Positions 50,401 to 57,860 of a stretch of 64,000 nucleotides of DNA are shown here, piece after piece. Source of the stretch: Corynebacterium nuruki S6-4 (lineage in GTDB: Bacteria; Actinomycetota; Actinomycetes; Mycobacteriales; Mycobacteriaceae). The position numbers were made by a program, and so were the translations under genes. Below the pieces are notes generated by a model. It was not told the DNA's origin. It saw nothing but the letters and a program-made list of their open reading frames with translations, and searched no databases. Location: the NCBI RefSeq assembly GCF_007970465.1, contig NZ_CP042429.1, positions 1,116,001-1,180,000 of the forward strand, written 5' to 3'. Numbering within the stretch: position 1 is the stretch's first letter; every line of letters begins with the position of its first letter.

Positions 50401-50753
50401 CGGACTACGTCACCGGGACACTCGGTGCGACCGCGGTGGCCTCGGAGGTCCCGTTCACCTGGACCAACCGGAACGATCAGCGGGCACAGGGCTGGCTGGA
50501 TCAGCTGCTCACCGTGCCCGGGAACGACGGAGGCGGCGGCACCGGAGACACCCGGGCCGCCGCTGACCGGCGGATCATCGTCGACCACAAGACCTACCCG
50601 GGCACTGACCCGGTCGGCCACGTGATCGCGAACTACCTCGGGCAGATGGCGGTGTACCGGGACGCCCTCACCGCCATCGACGGGGTGGCGCCGGCGGCGG
50701 TGCTCATCCACCTGCCGCTGCTCGGCACGGTGCTGGCGGTGGAGCTGCCCTGA
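47418..50753 (+). CDS. AddA-like UvrD/RecB helicase with C-terminal nuclease
   Basis: 1,111 residues. SF1 helicase motifs: Walker A IKASAGSGKTYR with Lys29, ATTFTRAAAAELTDRI (motif Ia), LVVDEFQDTSPLQ with Asp386-Glu387 (motif II), WVGDPKQSIYGFRGSDP (III), LRFSYRTRQ (IV), IQTVHRAKGLEWDTVVVALP (V) and LLYVAMTRSKFR (VI). A C-terminal RecB nuclease follows, with Asp1056-His-Lys1058 in IIVDHKTYPG and the QMAVYRDAL motif. With the preceding gene it should form a heterodimer that unwinds and degrades double-stranded DNA ends, for recombination or against foreign DNA. Similar to AddA but not necessarily the housekeeping enzyme of this genus (AdnAB). Confidence 0.85.
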   Translation: MTTTATPHTTTGTTGTRWTVIKASAGSGKTYRLTELLTDRLSRTDTGAPDGAALRPSQIIATTFTRAAAAELTDRIRDGLVDRGLLSQAAALPTALIGTVNSVTGRILTDFALDAGRSPDLQILTEQSEKTAFTLATDQVIAEAEEAHRELLARTGYDGDGDRGFYATAVNWADTIRAVTGYARANNISADRLPDFAETSIAELTAVLDDQSQAAEPLDTRALLAGAARSLPETLAAEEEPATAKRRPIHDRLDALRAFGRRVDREYRTLSWPTWLKVAEGKIPGVKGSKPIKRISETYGAVVTAEEILADPALRADLADLTRLVFTTAADCLTAYADYKDALGLIDFTDQEQLTLRLLRGEGVDATTAAAVRETLAARYRILVVDEFQDTSPLQLALFTELAQLVEEVIWVGDPKQSIYGFRGSDPALMDEAVRTVTTGVGDGGLGGTAETLRFSYRTRQAPLDLSNRLFGRLFADPESGSTDDVVLTVPAVRAADYAADGDLADGETLTWPHEEGKATKATWYDRIAEGLAGCGAEPVEAGRVPARAVLVRNNTHAAELRATLRDHGIACSGAGVPLSDTREGQLTAAAVAWLLDDRDTQALVELVCLLPDHAAHHTWFDELTTADPDTRRNVVDGWAGDPVLAPLAALRHRLPELAVPELTAGIVDALDLRGRVAATADPVTRTGSVLGVLQAAADYTAEQESAGLPATATGFHAHLVDEETVTSPVPEPGAVEIQTVHRAKGLEWDTVVVALPDARERFTPAGVWVQSDRALSMTDPLAGRQIRFWPETLLAHSGVKEALSATGVQAARRRADLLEEQRLLYVAMTRSKFRTVLAPYSSVGSWQALTEAGVDAEELADLIRDSARLPQSPVLVSDAPTVSPAAVLDRARTEPPVDDDIVPATFAPSGAVADEDLAAGARVSVRADLGAPLVTGGGEEWNKVGDCIHSYLAAPLGALSADQRITVATRLVTRWGVGDRVTPEQVVACGDRWSDYVTGTLGATAVASEVPFTWTNRNDQRAQGWLDQLLTVPGNDGGGGTGDTRAAADRRIIVDHKTYPGTDPVGHVIANYLGQMAVYRDALTAIDGVAPAAVLIHLPLLGTVLAVELP

Positions 50754-50762
50754 CCGGTCCGG

Positions 50763-52625
50763 CTACTTCTCGTGGTACACCGGCGCCAGCTTGTAGACCG
50801 GGGTGTCCAGTCCCTCGTGCCGGGCGGCGAGCTGCAGCGCCAGGTAGCGGGAGTAGTGGCGTCCCTGGTGCAGGTTGCCGCCCATGAACCACAGATTCTC
50901 CTGCTGGGTGGGCTTCCACATGTTGCGCAGTTCGCCCTCCCACGGGCCGGGGTCCTTGGCCGTGTCAGAACCCAGGCCCCAGCACTTGCCGACCTTGTCG
51001 GCGACCTCGGGACTGATGAGCATCTCCGCCCACCCGTTCATCGACCCGTAGCCGGTGGCGAGCACGACCACGTCGGCCTGCAGTTCGGTGCCGTCGGTGA
51101 GCACCACCCCGTCCTCGGTGTAGTGGTCGATGCCCACCCCGCTGTGCAGTTCGATCGACCCGTCGGCGACGAGTTCGGACGCCCCGACGTTGATGTAGTA
51201 GCCCGACCCGCGCCGCAGGTACTTCAGGAACAGGCCGGACTCGTCCTCACCGAAGTCCAGCAGGAAACCGGCGTCCTCCAGCGACTTGTAGAAGTCGGCG
51301 TCCTCGGCGCGGACCGCGTCGAAGGCCTGCTTCTGTCCGATGGGCAGCAGCTTGTAGGGCCAGGAGGCGAACAGCAGGTCGGCGGTGTCGGTGTCGATGC
51401 CGGACTCGACCGCCTCCTCGGAGAACAGTGGCGAGGTGACGTGCTTGATGAACTCGTGGGAGTTGACGATGTGGGTCGACGACCGCTGGATCATGATCGG
51501 GTGCGCGCCGTTGTCGTGCAGGTCCTTGCAGATGTCGTGGGCGGAGTTGTTCGCGCCGAGGACGACCACGCGGCGTCCCTTGTCACCTTCGCCGCCGGGG
51601 TGCTCAGAGGAGTGGCGGATCTCGCCGCGGAAGTCCTGCTGGCCGGGGAACTCGGGGCGGTTGGGCACGCCCGACATGCCGGTGGCGAGGACGAGCTGGG
51701 TGGGGTGGAGTTCGACCTGTTCGCCGTCGCGGTCGACGATGACCTCCCAGGTGCCGGTGGCCTCGTCGTAGGACGCCCGTTCGCAGGTCGTGTGTGTCCA
51801 GTAGTCGAGGTCCATGATGCCGGTGTAGTGCTCCAGCCAGTCCCCCATCTTGTCCTTCGGGGTGAAGACCGGCCAGGTCGGCGGGAAGGGCAGGTAGGGC
51901 ATGTGGTCGTACCAGACCGGGTCGTGGAGGCTCAGCGAGTGGTAGCGGCCGCGCCACTGGTCACCGGGGCGCTCGGACTTCTCGACGATGAGTGCGGGCA
52001 CACCCTGTGCCTTCAGCCGGGCGCCGAGGGCGATGCCGCCCTGGCCGCCGCCGATGATGAGCACGTAGGGCTGCTCGGAGTAGCCGAGGCTCTCCCGGCG
52101 CTCGGCGCGCTTGTCGGCCCAGTTGCGCGGGTCGGTGACCGGGCCGTGCTCGGCACCCTTGGGCCGGTTCTTGCCCTTGGGCTCGGGGCGGGCGACGAGT
52201 TCGCGGGCCGACGTGAGCAGCGTCCAGGCCTTGCCGTCCTCCCCGCCGGCGTCGGCGTCGCGCAGCCGGACGATGCCGCGGGCCTTGAACACGGGGGTGG
52301 TGAAGGTGAACTGGCCACGGGTCACGCCGTCGCCCTCGTCGACCGCGTCGGCGGAGAGCTCGACGTCGGTGACGGCGGCCCGGTCGTGGTTGGTGGCGAC
52401 GAGGTCGGTGATGTTCTCCGCGCCTTCGGCGGTGTGCAGGTTCCAGGTGAAGACCAGCAGGTCACGCCAGAAGCCCGTCTTCTCGAACAGGTCGGTGGCC
52501 GCGGCGGCCGAGGCGGCGGCGTCCGGGGTGTTCAGGGCGGTCTCGAAGCTGTCGAGCCAGTCGAGGACCTTGGCGTTGAGCGCGACCTGCGCTTCGTCGA
52601 TACCGGGTACGGTCACTGCGGTCAT
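50763..52625 (-). CDS. FAD/NADPH-dependent flavin monooxygenase
   Basis: 620 residues from the ATG at 52625, with AAAGGA as ribosome site. An N-terminal 170-residue extension resembles an NTF2-like fold (WLDSFETALNTPDAAA; FWRDLLVFTWNLHT). FAD-binding YVLIIGGGQGGIALGARL follows (about residue 195), then the pyridine-nucleotide motif VVVLGANNSAHDICKDL and the ATG-like LVLATGMSGVPNRPEFPG. This layout occurs in class B flavin monooxygenases of the YUCCA/indole-pyruvate type and related N-oxygenases. The substrate is not predictable; an aromatic or indolic keto acid is one option. It is monocistronic, with inverted repeats upstream. Confidence 0.8.
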   Translation of the reverse strand: MTAVTVPGIDEAQVALNAKVLDWLDSFETALNTPDAAASAAAATDLFEKTGFWRDLLVFTWNLHTAEGAENITDLVATNHDRAAVTDVELSADAVDEGDGVTRGQFTFTTPVFKARGIVRLRDADAGGEDGKAWTLLTSARELVARPEPKGKNRPKGAEHGPVTDPRNWADKRAERRESLGYSEQPYVLIIGGGQGGIALGARLKAQGVPALIVEKSERPGDQWRGRYHSLSLHDPVWYDHMPYLPFPPTWPVFTPKDKMGDWLEHYTGIMDLDYWTHTTCERASYDEATGTWEVIVDRDGEQVELHPTQLVLATGMSGVPNRPEFPGQQDFRGEIRHSSEHPGGEGDKGRRVVVLGANNSAHDICKDLHDNGAHPIMIQRSSTHIVNSHEFIKHVTSPLFSEEAVESGIDTDTADLLFASWPYKLLPIGQKQAFDAVRAEDADFYKSLEDAGFLLDFGEDESGLFLKYLRRGSGYYINVGASELVADGSIELHSGVGIDHYTEDGVVLTDGTELQADVVVLATGYGSMNGWAEMLISPEVADKVGKCWGLGSDTAKDPGPWEGELRNMWKPTQQENLWFMGGNLHQGRHYSRYLALQLAARHEGLDTPVYKLAPVYHEK

Positions 52626-52751
52626 GGGGGTCCTTTCCACGGAACGGAACACGGGGGTTGTGCCGGAGCGGCGACTGTGCCTTGGATCACATCGTCGACG
52701 ACCCCGACAACCCTAGGGAGCATCCCCGGCCCTCCGCGACCCATATATCTT

Positions 52752-52787
52752 CATTGCTGTCTGCCAAGAACTTTTCCCACAGCAATG
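52752..52787. promoter_or_regulatory. CATTGCTGT/ACAGCAATG dyad upstream of the monooxygenase
   Basis: Perfect 9-bp arms (52752-52760 and 52779-52787) around an 18-nt spacer in the only AT-rich part of the leader. It could be an operator or an RNA hairpin. Confidence 0.35.
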
Positions 52788-52792
52788 TTCGC

Positions 52793-52810
52793 GGTCACAC
52801 CGCTGTGACC
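52793..52810. promoter_or_regulatory. GGTCACA-CCGC-TGTGACC dyad
   Basis: A perfect 7-bp inverted repeat 5 bp beyond the previous one. The half sites are in the opposite order from a CRP/GlxR site (TGTGA...TCACA), so another regulator is more likely. Confidence 0.35.
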
Positions 52811-52827
52811 CCCGACACACATGACGG

Positions 52828-52858
52828 AGCCGGGGGTGGCCGTCGGCCACCCCCGGCT
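52828..52858 (-). terminator. gab operon terminator
   Basis: AGCCGGGGGTGGCC and its exact complement with a 3-nt loop, located 41 bp after the gabP stop on the minus strand. A very stable 14-bp stem between the gab operon and the monooxygenase promoter. Confidence 0.75.
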
Positions 52859-52899
52859 CATCGCAGTGACGGTCGCTGACCGACCGTCCGGTGTGTCAG

Positions 52900-54441
52900 C
52901 TACTCCTCCGGAGCCGGTTCCCGGTCGGTCCGCTCCGCGACGGCATAGCCCCCGGGCTCGTGCCGGAGCTCATGGGTGCCGGCCGCATTGGCGACCGAGG
53001 CCGCGATCTTCCGCTTGTTCCGCTTCACCAGCGGCCAGAGTGCGGCGATGAACGCGGTGGCCACGACACTCGACCACACCTCCACCCGCGACCCGGAGTT
53101 CACCATCATCACGACGACCACGGCGACGACCGACAGGAGGACGACGAGGTTCGGCAGCGGGAACAGCTTCGCCTTCATCTCCAGGGCACCCGTCTCTGCC
53201 GCGCTCATCTTCCGCCGCATGTTCCAGTGGGACAGGGCGATGAAGGCGTAGACGAACAGGGCGACCAGGCCGGTGGAGTTCATGATGAAGTCGAACACCC
53301 CGGCGTCCGGGAACAGGTAGTTCACCAGCAGGCCGACCACGCCGCCGACGGTGGACAGCACCACCGCGAGGACCGGCACGCCGCGGGAGTTGCGGACCGC
53401 GGTCGCCTTCGGCGCGAACTTCTGCTCGGCCATCGACGACAGCATGCGGGACGCCGCGTACAGGCCGGCGTTCATCACCGACAGCACGGCGGCGAAGACG
53501 ACCAGCTCCATGATCGTGGCGGCGCCGGGGACGCCCAGTTCATTGATGACGGCGGTGAAGGGGCCGGACGCCGCGTCCGAGGCGGACTGCAGCGAGTCCC
53601 ACGGCACGACCGTGATGATGACGAGGACCGAGCCGACGAAGAAGAGCATGATCCGCCAGATGACGGTCTTGGTGGCCTGCCGGATGCCCTTCGCCGGGTT
53701 CTCGGACTCGGCGGCGGCCATGACGGCGACCTCGGTACCGAAGTAGGCGAAGATGACGATGGCCACGCCGCTGACCACGGCGCCGACACCGTTGGGCATG
53801 AATCCGCCGTGCTCCCAGAGGTTGCCGAAGCGGGCACCGCCGTCGTCGGTGGGCCACAGGCCGAAGGCGAGCATCGCCCCGACGACGAGGAACATGATGA
53901 CCGCGACGACCTTGATGGTGGCGAGCCAGAACTCGACCTCGCCGAAGGTCTTCACGCTGCGCAGGTTGATCGTGATGAACAGGCCCAGCATGATCAGTCC
54001 CCATGCCCAGCTCGGCAGGAAGGGGAACCAGCCGGTGAGGATGGCGCCGCCGACGACCGAGTCATAGGCGAGCACGCCGACCCAGAAGTACCAGTACAGC
54101 CAGCCGACCGTGTAGGCCGCGCCGTCGCCGAGGTTGATCCTCGAGTACTCCATGAAGGAGCCGACGGCGGGGCGGCGGGCGGCCATCTCACCGAGCAGCA
54201 CCATCGCCAGGAAGACGAGGAGGCCGCCGATGAGGTAGGCGATGATCGCCGCCGGGCCGGCCTTGGCGATGACGTTGCCGGAGCCGATGAACAGGGCGGA
54301 CCCCATGATCCCGCCGAGGGTGATCATCGTGATGTGGCGGGACCTCAGTTTGTCCCTGCCGACGGTCACGTGGTCTCCGGTGCCGTTGTCGGGTTCCGGA
54401 GCCCCGGTGGTGCCGGTCTCTCTCCCGGTCGCTGTGGCCAT
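52900..54441 (-). CDS. gabP: GABA/amino acid permease (APC family)
   Basis: 513 residues, 12 membrane helices. Signatures of the amino-acid transporter subgroup: RHITMITLGGIMGSALFIGSG, AAIIAYLIGGLLVFLAMVLLGEMA and FGTEVAVMAAAESENPAKGIRQATK. The last gene of the gabT-gabD-gabP operon, which imports gamma-aminobutyrate for the two enzymes encoded before it. The ATG at 54441 has GGAGAG upstream. The 108-bp space after gabD carries GTCGCTGGTG repeats. A strong hairpin terminator follows. Confidence 0.9.
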   Translation of the reverse strand: MATATGRETGTTGAPEPDNGTGDHVTVGRDKLRSRHITMITLGGIMGSALFIGSGNVIAKAGPAAIIAYLIGGLLVFLAMVLLGEMAARRPAVGSFMEYSRINLGDGAAYTVGWLYWYFWVGVLAYDSVVGGAILTGWFPFLPSWAWGLIMLGLFITINLRSVKTFGEVEFWLATIKVVAVIMFLVVGAMLAFGLWPTDDGGARFGNLWEHGGFMPNGVGAVVSGVAIVIFAYFGTEVAVMAAAESENPAKGIRQATKTVIWRIMLFFVGSVLVIITVVPWDSLQSASDAASGPFTAVINELGVPGAATIMELVVFAAVLSVMNAGLYAASRMLSSMAEQKFAPKATAVRNSRGVPVLAVVLSTVGGVVGLLVNYLFPDAGVFDFIMNSTGLVALFVYAFIALSHWNMRRKMSAAETGALEMKAKLFPLPNLVVLLSVVAVVVVMMVNSGSRVEVWSSVVATAFIAALWPLVKRNKRKIAASVANAAGTHELRHEPGGYAVAERTDREPAPEE

Positions 54442-54505
54442 GCTGGTTCTCTCCTTGATGTGGTGGGTGTCTGGTGTGGAGCGTGGGTATCTGGTGATTC
54501 GTGTC

Positions 54506-54548
54506 GTCGCTGGTGGTGTTGTCGCTGGTGTCGGTGGTGTCGCTGGTG
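54506..54548. repeat. Three copies of GTCGCTGGTG between gabD and gabP
   Basis: Copies at 54506-54515, 54521-54530 and 54539-54548, spaced 15 and 18 bp apart, immediately after the gabD stop. Probably replication-slippage sequence; it may tune the distance between the two cistrons. Confidence 0.5.
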
Positions 54549-54549
54549 G

Positions 54550-56019
54550 TCAGGGCAGTGCGAGGTAGCGCACGTCGAGGTATTCCTCGATGCCTTCGGT
54601 GCCGCCTTCCCGGCCGAAGCCGGACTGGCCGATGCCGCCGAAGGGTGCCGCGGGTTCGGAGAGCTGACCGCGGTTGAGCGCGACCATGCCGGCCTGCAGG
54701 TTCTCGGTGAGGTACTGGGCGGTGGTCACGGCCCCGGCGTAGCCGTAGGCGGCGAGTCCGAAGTCCGTGTCGTTGGCGGCGGCCACCCCGGCCTCGACCC
54801 CGTCGAAGGTGGTGATCGTGGCGACGGGGCCGAAGATCTCCTCGGCGAGGATCGGGGCGTCGGCGGGTACGTCGGCCAGGACGGTCGCCGGGTAGAAGTT
54901 GCCGGGTCCCTCGGGCAGTTCGCCGCCGAGCAGCAGCCGGGCGCCACGGGCGACCGCGTCGGTCACCAGGTCGTGGACCCGGGCACGCTGCTTTGCGGTG
55001 ATGAGCGGTCCGAGGGTCACCCCCTCGTCGAGGCCGTGGCCCTGCCGGACCTCCGACGCCGCGGCGACGAGTCCGGCGGTGAACTCGGCGGCGACCGCAT
55101 TGTCGACGAGGAAGCGGTTCGCTGCGACGCACACCTGGCCGCCGTTGCGCAGCTTGGCGACCATGGCCCCGGCGACGGCGGCCGGGATGTCGGCGTCCGC
55201 GGTGACGACGAAGGGGGCGTTGCCGCCGAGTTCCATCGAGGTGCGCTGCAGGTTGTCGGCGGACTGCCGGACCAGGGTGCGGCCCACCGGGGTGGAGCCG
55301 GTGAAGGTGACCTTGCGCAGCCGCCGGTCGGCCATGAGGTGCTCCGACATCCCGGCGGCCCCGGTGGTCGGCAGGATCGAGACGAGTCCGGCGGGCACCT
55401 CGAACTCGGCGAAGGCCTGGGCGATGATCTCGCCGAGCAGCAGCATGGTCAGCGGGGTCTCGGCGGCGGGCTTGACGATGATCGGGCAGCCGGCGGCCAG
55501 GGCGGGGGCGATCTTGCGGGTCGCCATGGCCAGCGGGAAGTTCCACGGGGTGATCGCCAGCACCGGGCCGACCGGGGTGCGGGTCATGAGCATGTGCCCG
55601 TTGCCCTGTGAGGCCTCGCCGAAGCGGCCCGGGATCCGGGCGGCTTCCTCGGCGGCCCAGCGGAAGTACTCGTTGCCGTAGGCGACCTCGCCGCGGGCTT
55701 CACCGAGCGGCTTGCCCATCTCGACGGTCATGGTGCGGGCGAGGTCCTCGGTCCGCTCGGTGACGAGGTCGAAGATGCGGGTGAGGACGTTGGTGCGGTG
55801 CCGGGGCGAGGTTTTCGCCCACACCGGTGCGGCGGCGACGGCGGCGTCGAGGGCGGCGTCCGCGTCGGCGAGGGTGGCGTCGGCGACGTGCGCGATGACC
55901 TCACCGGTGGCGGGGTCCTCGACGGCGAAGGTCTCCCCCGACGAGGCGGGGACCCGGTGGCCTGCGAGCCACAGGTCGGTGGGGACGGTGGGCAGCAGCG
56001 TGGTGGTGACCTCAGGCAT
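54550..56019 (-). CDS. gabD: Succinate-semialdehyde dehydrogenase
   Basis: 489 residues, usual length. Aldehyde dehydrogenase motifs: PVGPVLAITPWNFPLAMATRK, FTGSTPVGRTL (NAD(P) loop), MELGGNAPFVV with the general-base Glu, and GGQVCVAANRF with the catalytic Cys. It oxidises succinate semialdehyde to succinate, the second step of GABA breakdown, feeding the citric acid cycle. Its start at 56019 overlaps the end of gabT by 8 nt. Confidence 0.93.
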   Translation of the reverse strand: MPEVTTTLLPTVPTDLWLAGHRVPASSGETFAVEDPATGEVIAHVADATLADADAALDAAVAAAPVWAKTSPRHRTNVLTRIFDLVTERTEDLARTMTVEMGKPLGEARGEVAYGNEYFRWAAEEAARIPGRFGEASQGNGHMLMTRTPVGPVLAITPWNFPLAMATRKIAPALAAGCPIIVKPAAETPLTMLLLGEIIAQAFAEFEVPAGLVSILPTTGAAGMSEHLMADRRLRKVTFTGSTPVGRTLVRQSADNLQRTSMELGGNAPFVVTADADIPAAVAGAMVAKLRNGGQVCVAANRFLVDNAVAAEFTAGLVAAASEVRQGHGLDEGVTLGPLITAKQRARVHDLVTDAVARGARLLLGGELPEGPGNFYPATVLADVPADAPILAEEIFGPVATITTFDGVEAGVAAANDTDFGLAAYGYAGAVTTAQYLTENLQAGMVALNRGQLSEPAAPFGGIGQSGFGREGGTEGIEEYLDVRYLALP

Positions 56020-57361
56020 GGACGGCCTCCTGACCGGCGGCGGCGCGCACGGCGTCCGCGATGACGGACAGGCCCTCGCGTAGCAGGTCCTCGCCGATGA
56101 CCAGCGGGGGCAGCAGGCGGATGACGTTGCCGTCCATCCCGCAGCTCAGCACCAGGACGCCCTGGGCCAGACAGGCGGCGACGACCGAGCCGGTGAGGGC
56201 GGCGTCCGGGTTGCCGTCGGCGTCGACGAGCTCGACGGCGACCATCGCGCCCCGGCCGCGGACCTCGGCGACCCGGCCGGTGGCGGTGAGCGGCTCGAGT
56301 TCCTCCCGGACGATCTGCTCGATCTCGCGGGCGCGGGCCGGCAGGTCGAGGTCCGCCATCTGCCCCATGGCGGCGACGGCGGCGGCGCAGGCCACCGGGT
56401 TGCCGCTGTAGGTGCCGCCGAGTGTGCCGACGCCGGGGGCGTCCATGATCTCGGCGCGGCCGGTGACCGCCGACAGCGGCATGCCGCCGGCGATGCCCTT
56501 GGCGGTGGTCATGAGGTCGGGGATGACGTTCTCGTGGTTGACGGCGAACCAGTCGCCGGTGCGGCACATCCCCGCCTGGATCTCGTCGGCGACGAAGACG
56601 ACGTCGTTGGCGCGGCACCACTCGGTGATCGCCGGGAGGAAGCCCTCGGCCGGGACGATGAAGCCGCCCTCGCCCTGGATCGGCTCGGCGACGACGCAGG
56701 CGATGTTCTCCGGGCCGACCTCCTTCTCCATCTGGTAGATGGCGCGGGCGGCGGCCTCCGCGCCGGTGAGTCCGTCACGCACCGGGTAGCTCATCGGCAC
56801 CCGGGTGACGTCGGAGGCGAAGGGGCCGAAGCCGGACTTGTACGGCTGGTTCTTCGCGGTCATGGCCATCGTCAGGTTGGTGCGGCCGTGGTAGGCGCGG
56901 TCCATGACGACCACACCGGACTTTCCGGTGTAGGCCCGGGAGATCTTCACCGCGTTCTCCACGGCCTCCGCACCGGTGCTGAACAGGACGCTGCGCTTGT
57001 CGTGGTCACCGGGGGCGACCTCGGCGAGCTTCTCGGCGACCTCGACGTAGGACTCGTACGGGGTGGTCATGAAGGCGGTGTGGGTGAAGTGGCCGGCGGA
57101 CTCGCGGATGGCCTCGACGACCTTCTCGTCGGAGGCGCCGACGGTGGTCACGGCGATGCCGGAGGCCAGGTCGATGAAGGAGTTGCCGTCGGCGTCGACG
57201 AGCACTCCGCCGTCGCCGTCGACCATGTAGCCGGGGGTGGAGGGGCTGATCGCCCGGGCGACGCTGCCGCTGCAGCGCTCGGCCAGGGCGGTGCTCGCCG
57301 GGCCGGGCAGTGCGGTGACGATGCGGCGCTCCTGCGGCAGCCGGTGGGTGAGGTTCTTCAC
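56012..57361 (-). CDS. gabT: 4-aminobutyrate aminotransferase
   Basis: 449 residues from the GTG at 57361, chosen for its AAGGAG ribosome site; the frame stays open upstream to 57463 but starts with non-family sequence. Class III aminotransferase motifs: NSFIDLASGIAVTTVGAS, FSTGAEAVENAVKISRAYTG, DRAYHGRTNLTMAMTAK, VVAEPIQGEGGFIVP, FVADEIQAGMCRTGDW and the PLP Lys in TTAKGIAGGMP. It transfers the amino group of GABA to 2-oxoglutarate, giving succinate semialdehyde. First gene of gabTDP. About 120 nt upstream lies a promoter that shares a two-part motif with the PLP-lyase operon. Confidence 0.93.
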   Translation of the reverse strand: MKNLTHRLPQERRIVTALPGPASTALAERCSGSVARAISPSTPGYMVDGDGGVLVDADGNSFIDLASGIAVTTVGASDEKVVEAIRESAGHFTHTAFMTTPYESYVEVAEKLAEVAPGDHDKRSVLFSTGAEAVENAVKISRAYTGKSGVVVMDRAYHGRTNLTMAMTAKNQPYKSGFGPFASDVTRVPMSYPVRDGLTGAEAAARAIYQMEKEVGPENIACVVAEPIQGEGGFIVPAEGFLPAITEWCRANDVVFVADEIQAGMCRTGDWFAVNHENVIPDLMTTAKGIAGGMPLSAVTGRAEIMDAPGVGTLGGTYSGNPVACAAAVAAMGQMADLDLPARAREIEQIVREELEPLTATGRVAEVRGRGAMVAVELVDADGNPDAALTGSVVAACLAQGVLVLSCGMDGNVIRLLPPLVIGEDLLREGLSVIADAVRAAAGQEAVHA

Positions 57362-57481
57362 GTCAACTCCTTGGTGTCGTTCCAGTCGGTCGGTTCCGGT
57401 CGACTCCTGTCGCCGGGGCCGTGACGGCGGGGCGTCCGCAGTGTGCGGTGTGCGCCCGGTCACTCACGGCCGATGCACCGA

Positions 57482-57517
57482 AGTATGGCGGCCTGCCACG
57501 GATGCCGAACCTGACAG
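57482..57517 (-). promoter_or_regulatory. gabT promoter: TGTCAGGTTC-N16-CGCCATACT
   Basis: Reading the minus strand, TGTCAGGTTC (57507-57516) is followed after 16 nt by CGCCATACT (57482-57490); CATACT is the likely -10 box. The same two elements with the same 16-nt gap stand before the PLP-lyase gene at 60153-60187, while the sequence between them differs. The first element overlaps the -35 position, as expected for an activator site. A regulator shared by both operons is inferred, most simply the PucR protein encoded at 60269. Confidence 0.65.
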
Positions 57518-57530
57518 GGTGGACACCCTG
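57515..57530. promoter_or_regulatory. CAGGGTG-GA-CACCCTG dyad next to the gabT promoter
   Basis: A perfect 7-bp inverted repeat that overlaps the upstream edge of the TGTCAGGTTC element; a further CACCCTG half site lies at 57548-57554. It could bind a second regulator or be part of a composite site. The rest of the 500-bp region between gabT and the kinase gene (57362-57860) shows no convincing gene. Confidence 0.45.
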
Positions 57531-57860
57531 CCAGCCGGTGAACCCGCCACCCTGTCCTGTGTTACCCGTCACAATGACGGTGACCGTCGGCGACCGTCGG
57601 TCGGCCACCACAGGTTGTTATGTGTGCAGAGGTTATTCGCGCGTCACCGGTCGGCCGCGGGGCCGCCGGGCGCCGTCACCGCCCGCCCTGACCGGCCCGT
57701 TCGGGGGTGATCGACGGCTCCTCACCTCCCCCGCCCCGCCCCACCACCGGGGTCGTCTGACTCTGCGCCGACAATCCGGCGCCTCCGCGCCACCGGTCGT
57801 CCGGAAAGTCGGCGCAAAATCAGAACACCCCCACGTCCCCCGTCCCCGCCGCTCCCCCTG

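Noticed and set aside
50772..52808. Long plus-strand frame antisense to the monooxygenase
   Set aside because: Val/Gly-rich shadow; the minus-strand FAD and NADP motifs define the real gene.
52793..52810. Possible GlxR/CRP site
   Set aside because: Half sites are inverted (TCACA before TGTGA) and the spacing differs from the known TGTGA-N6-TCACA pattern.
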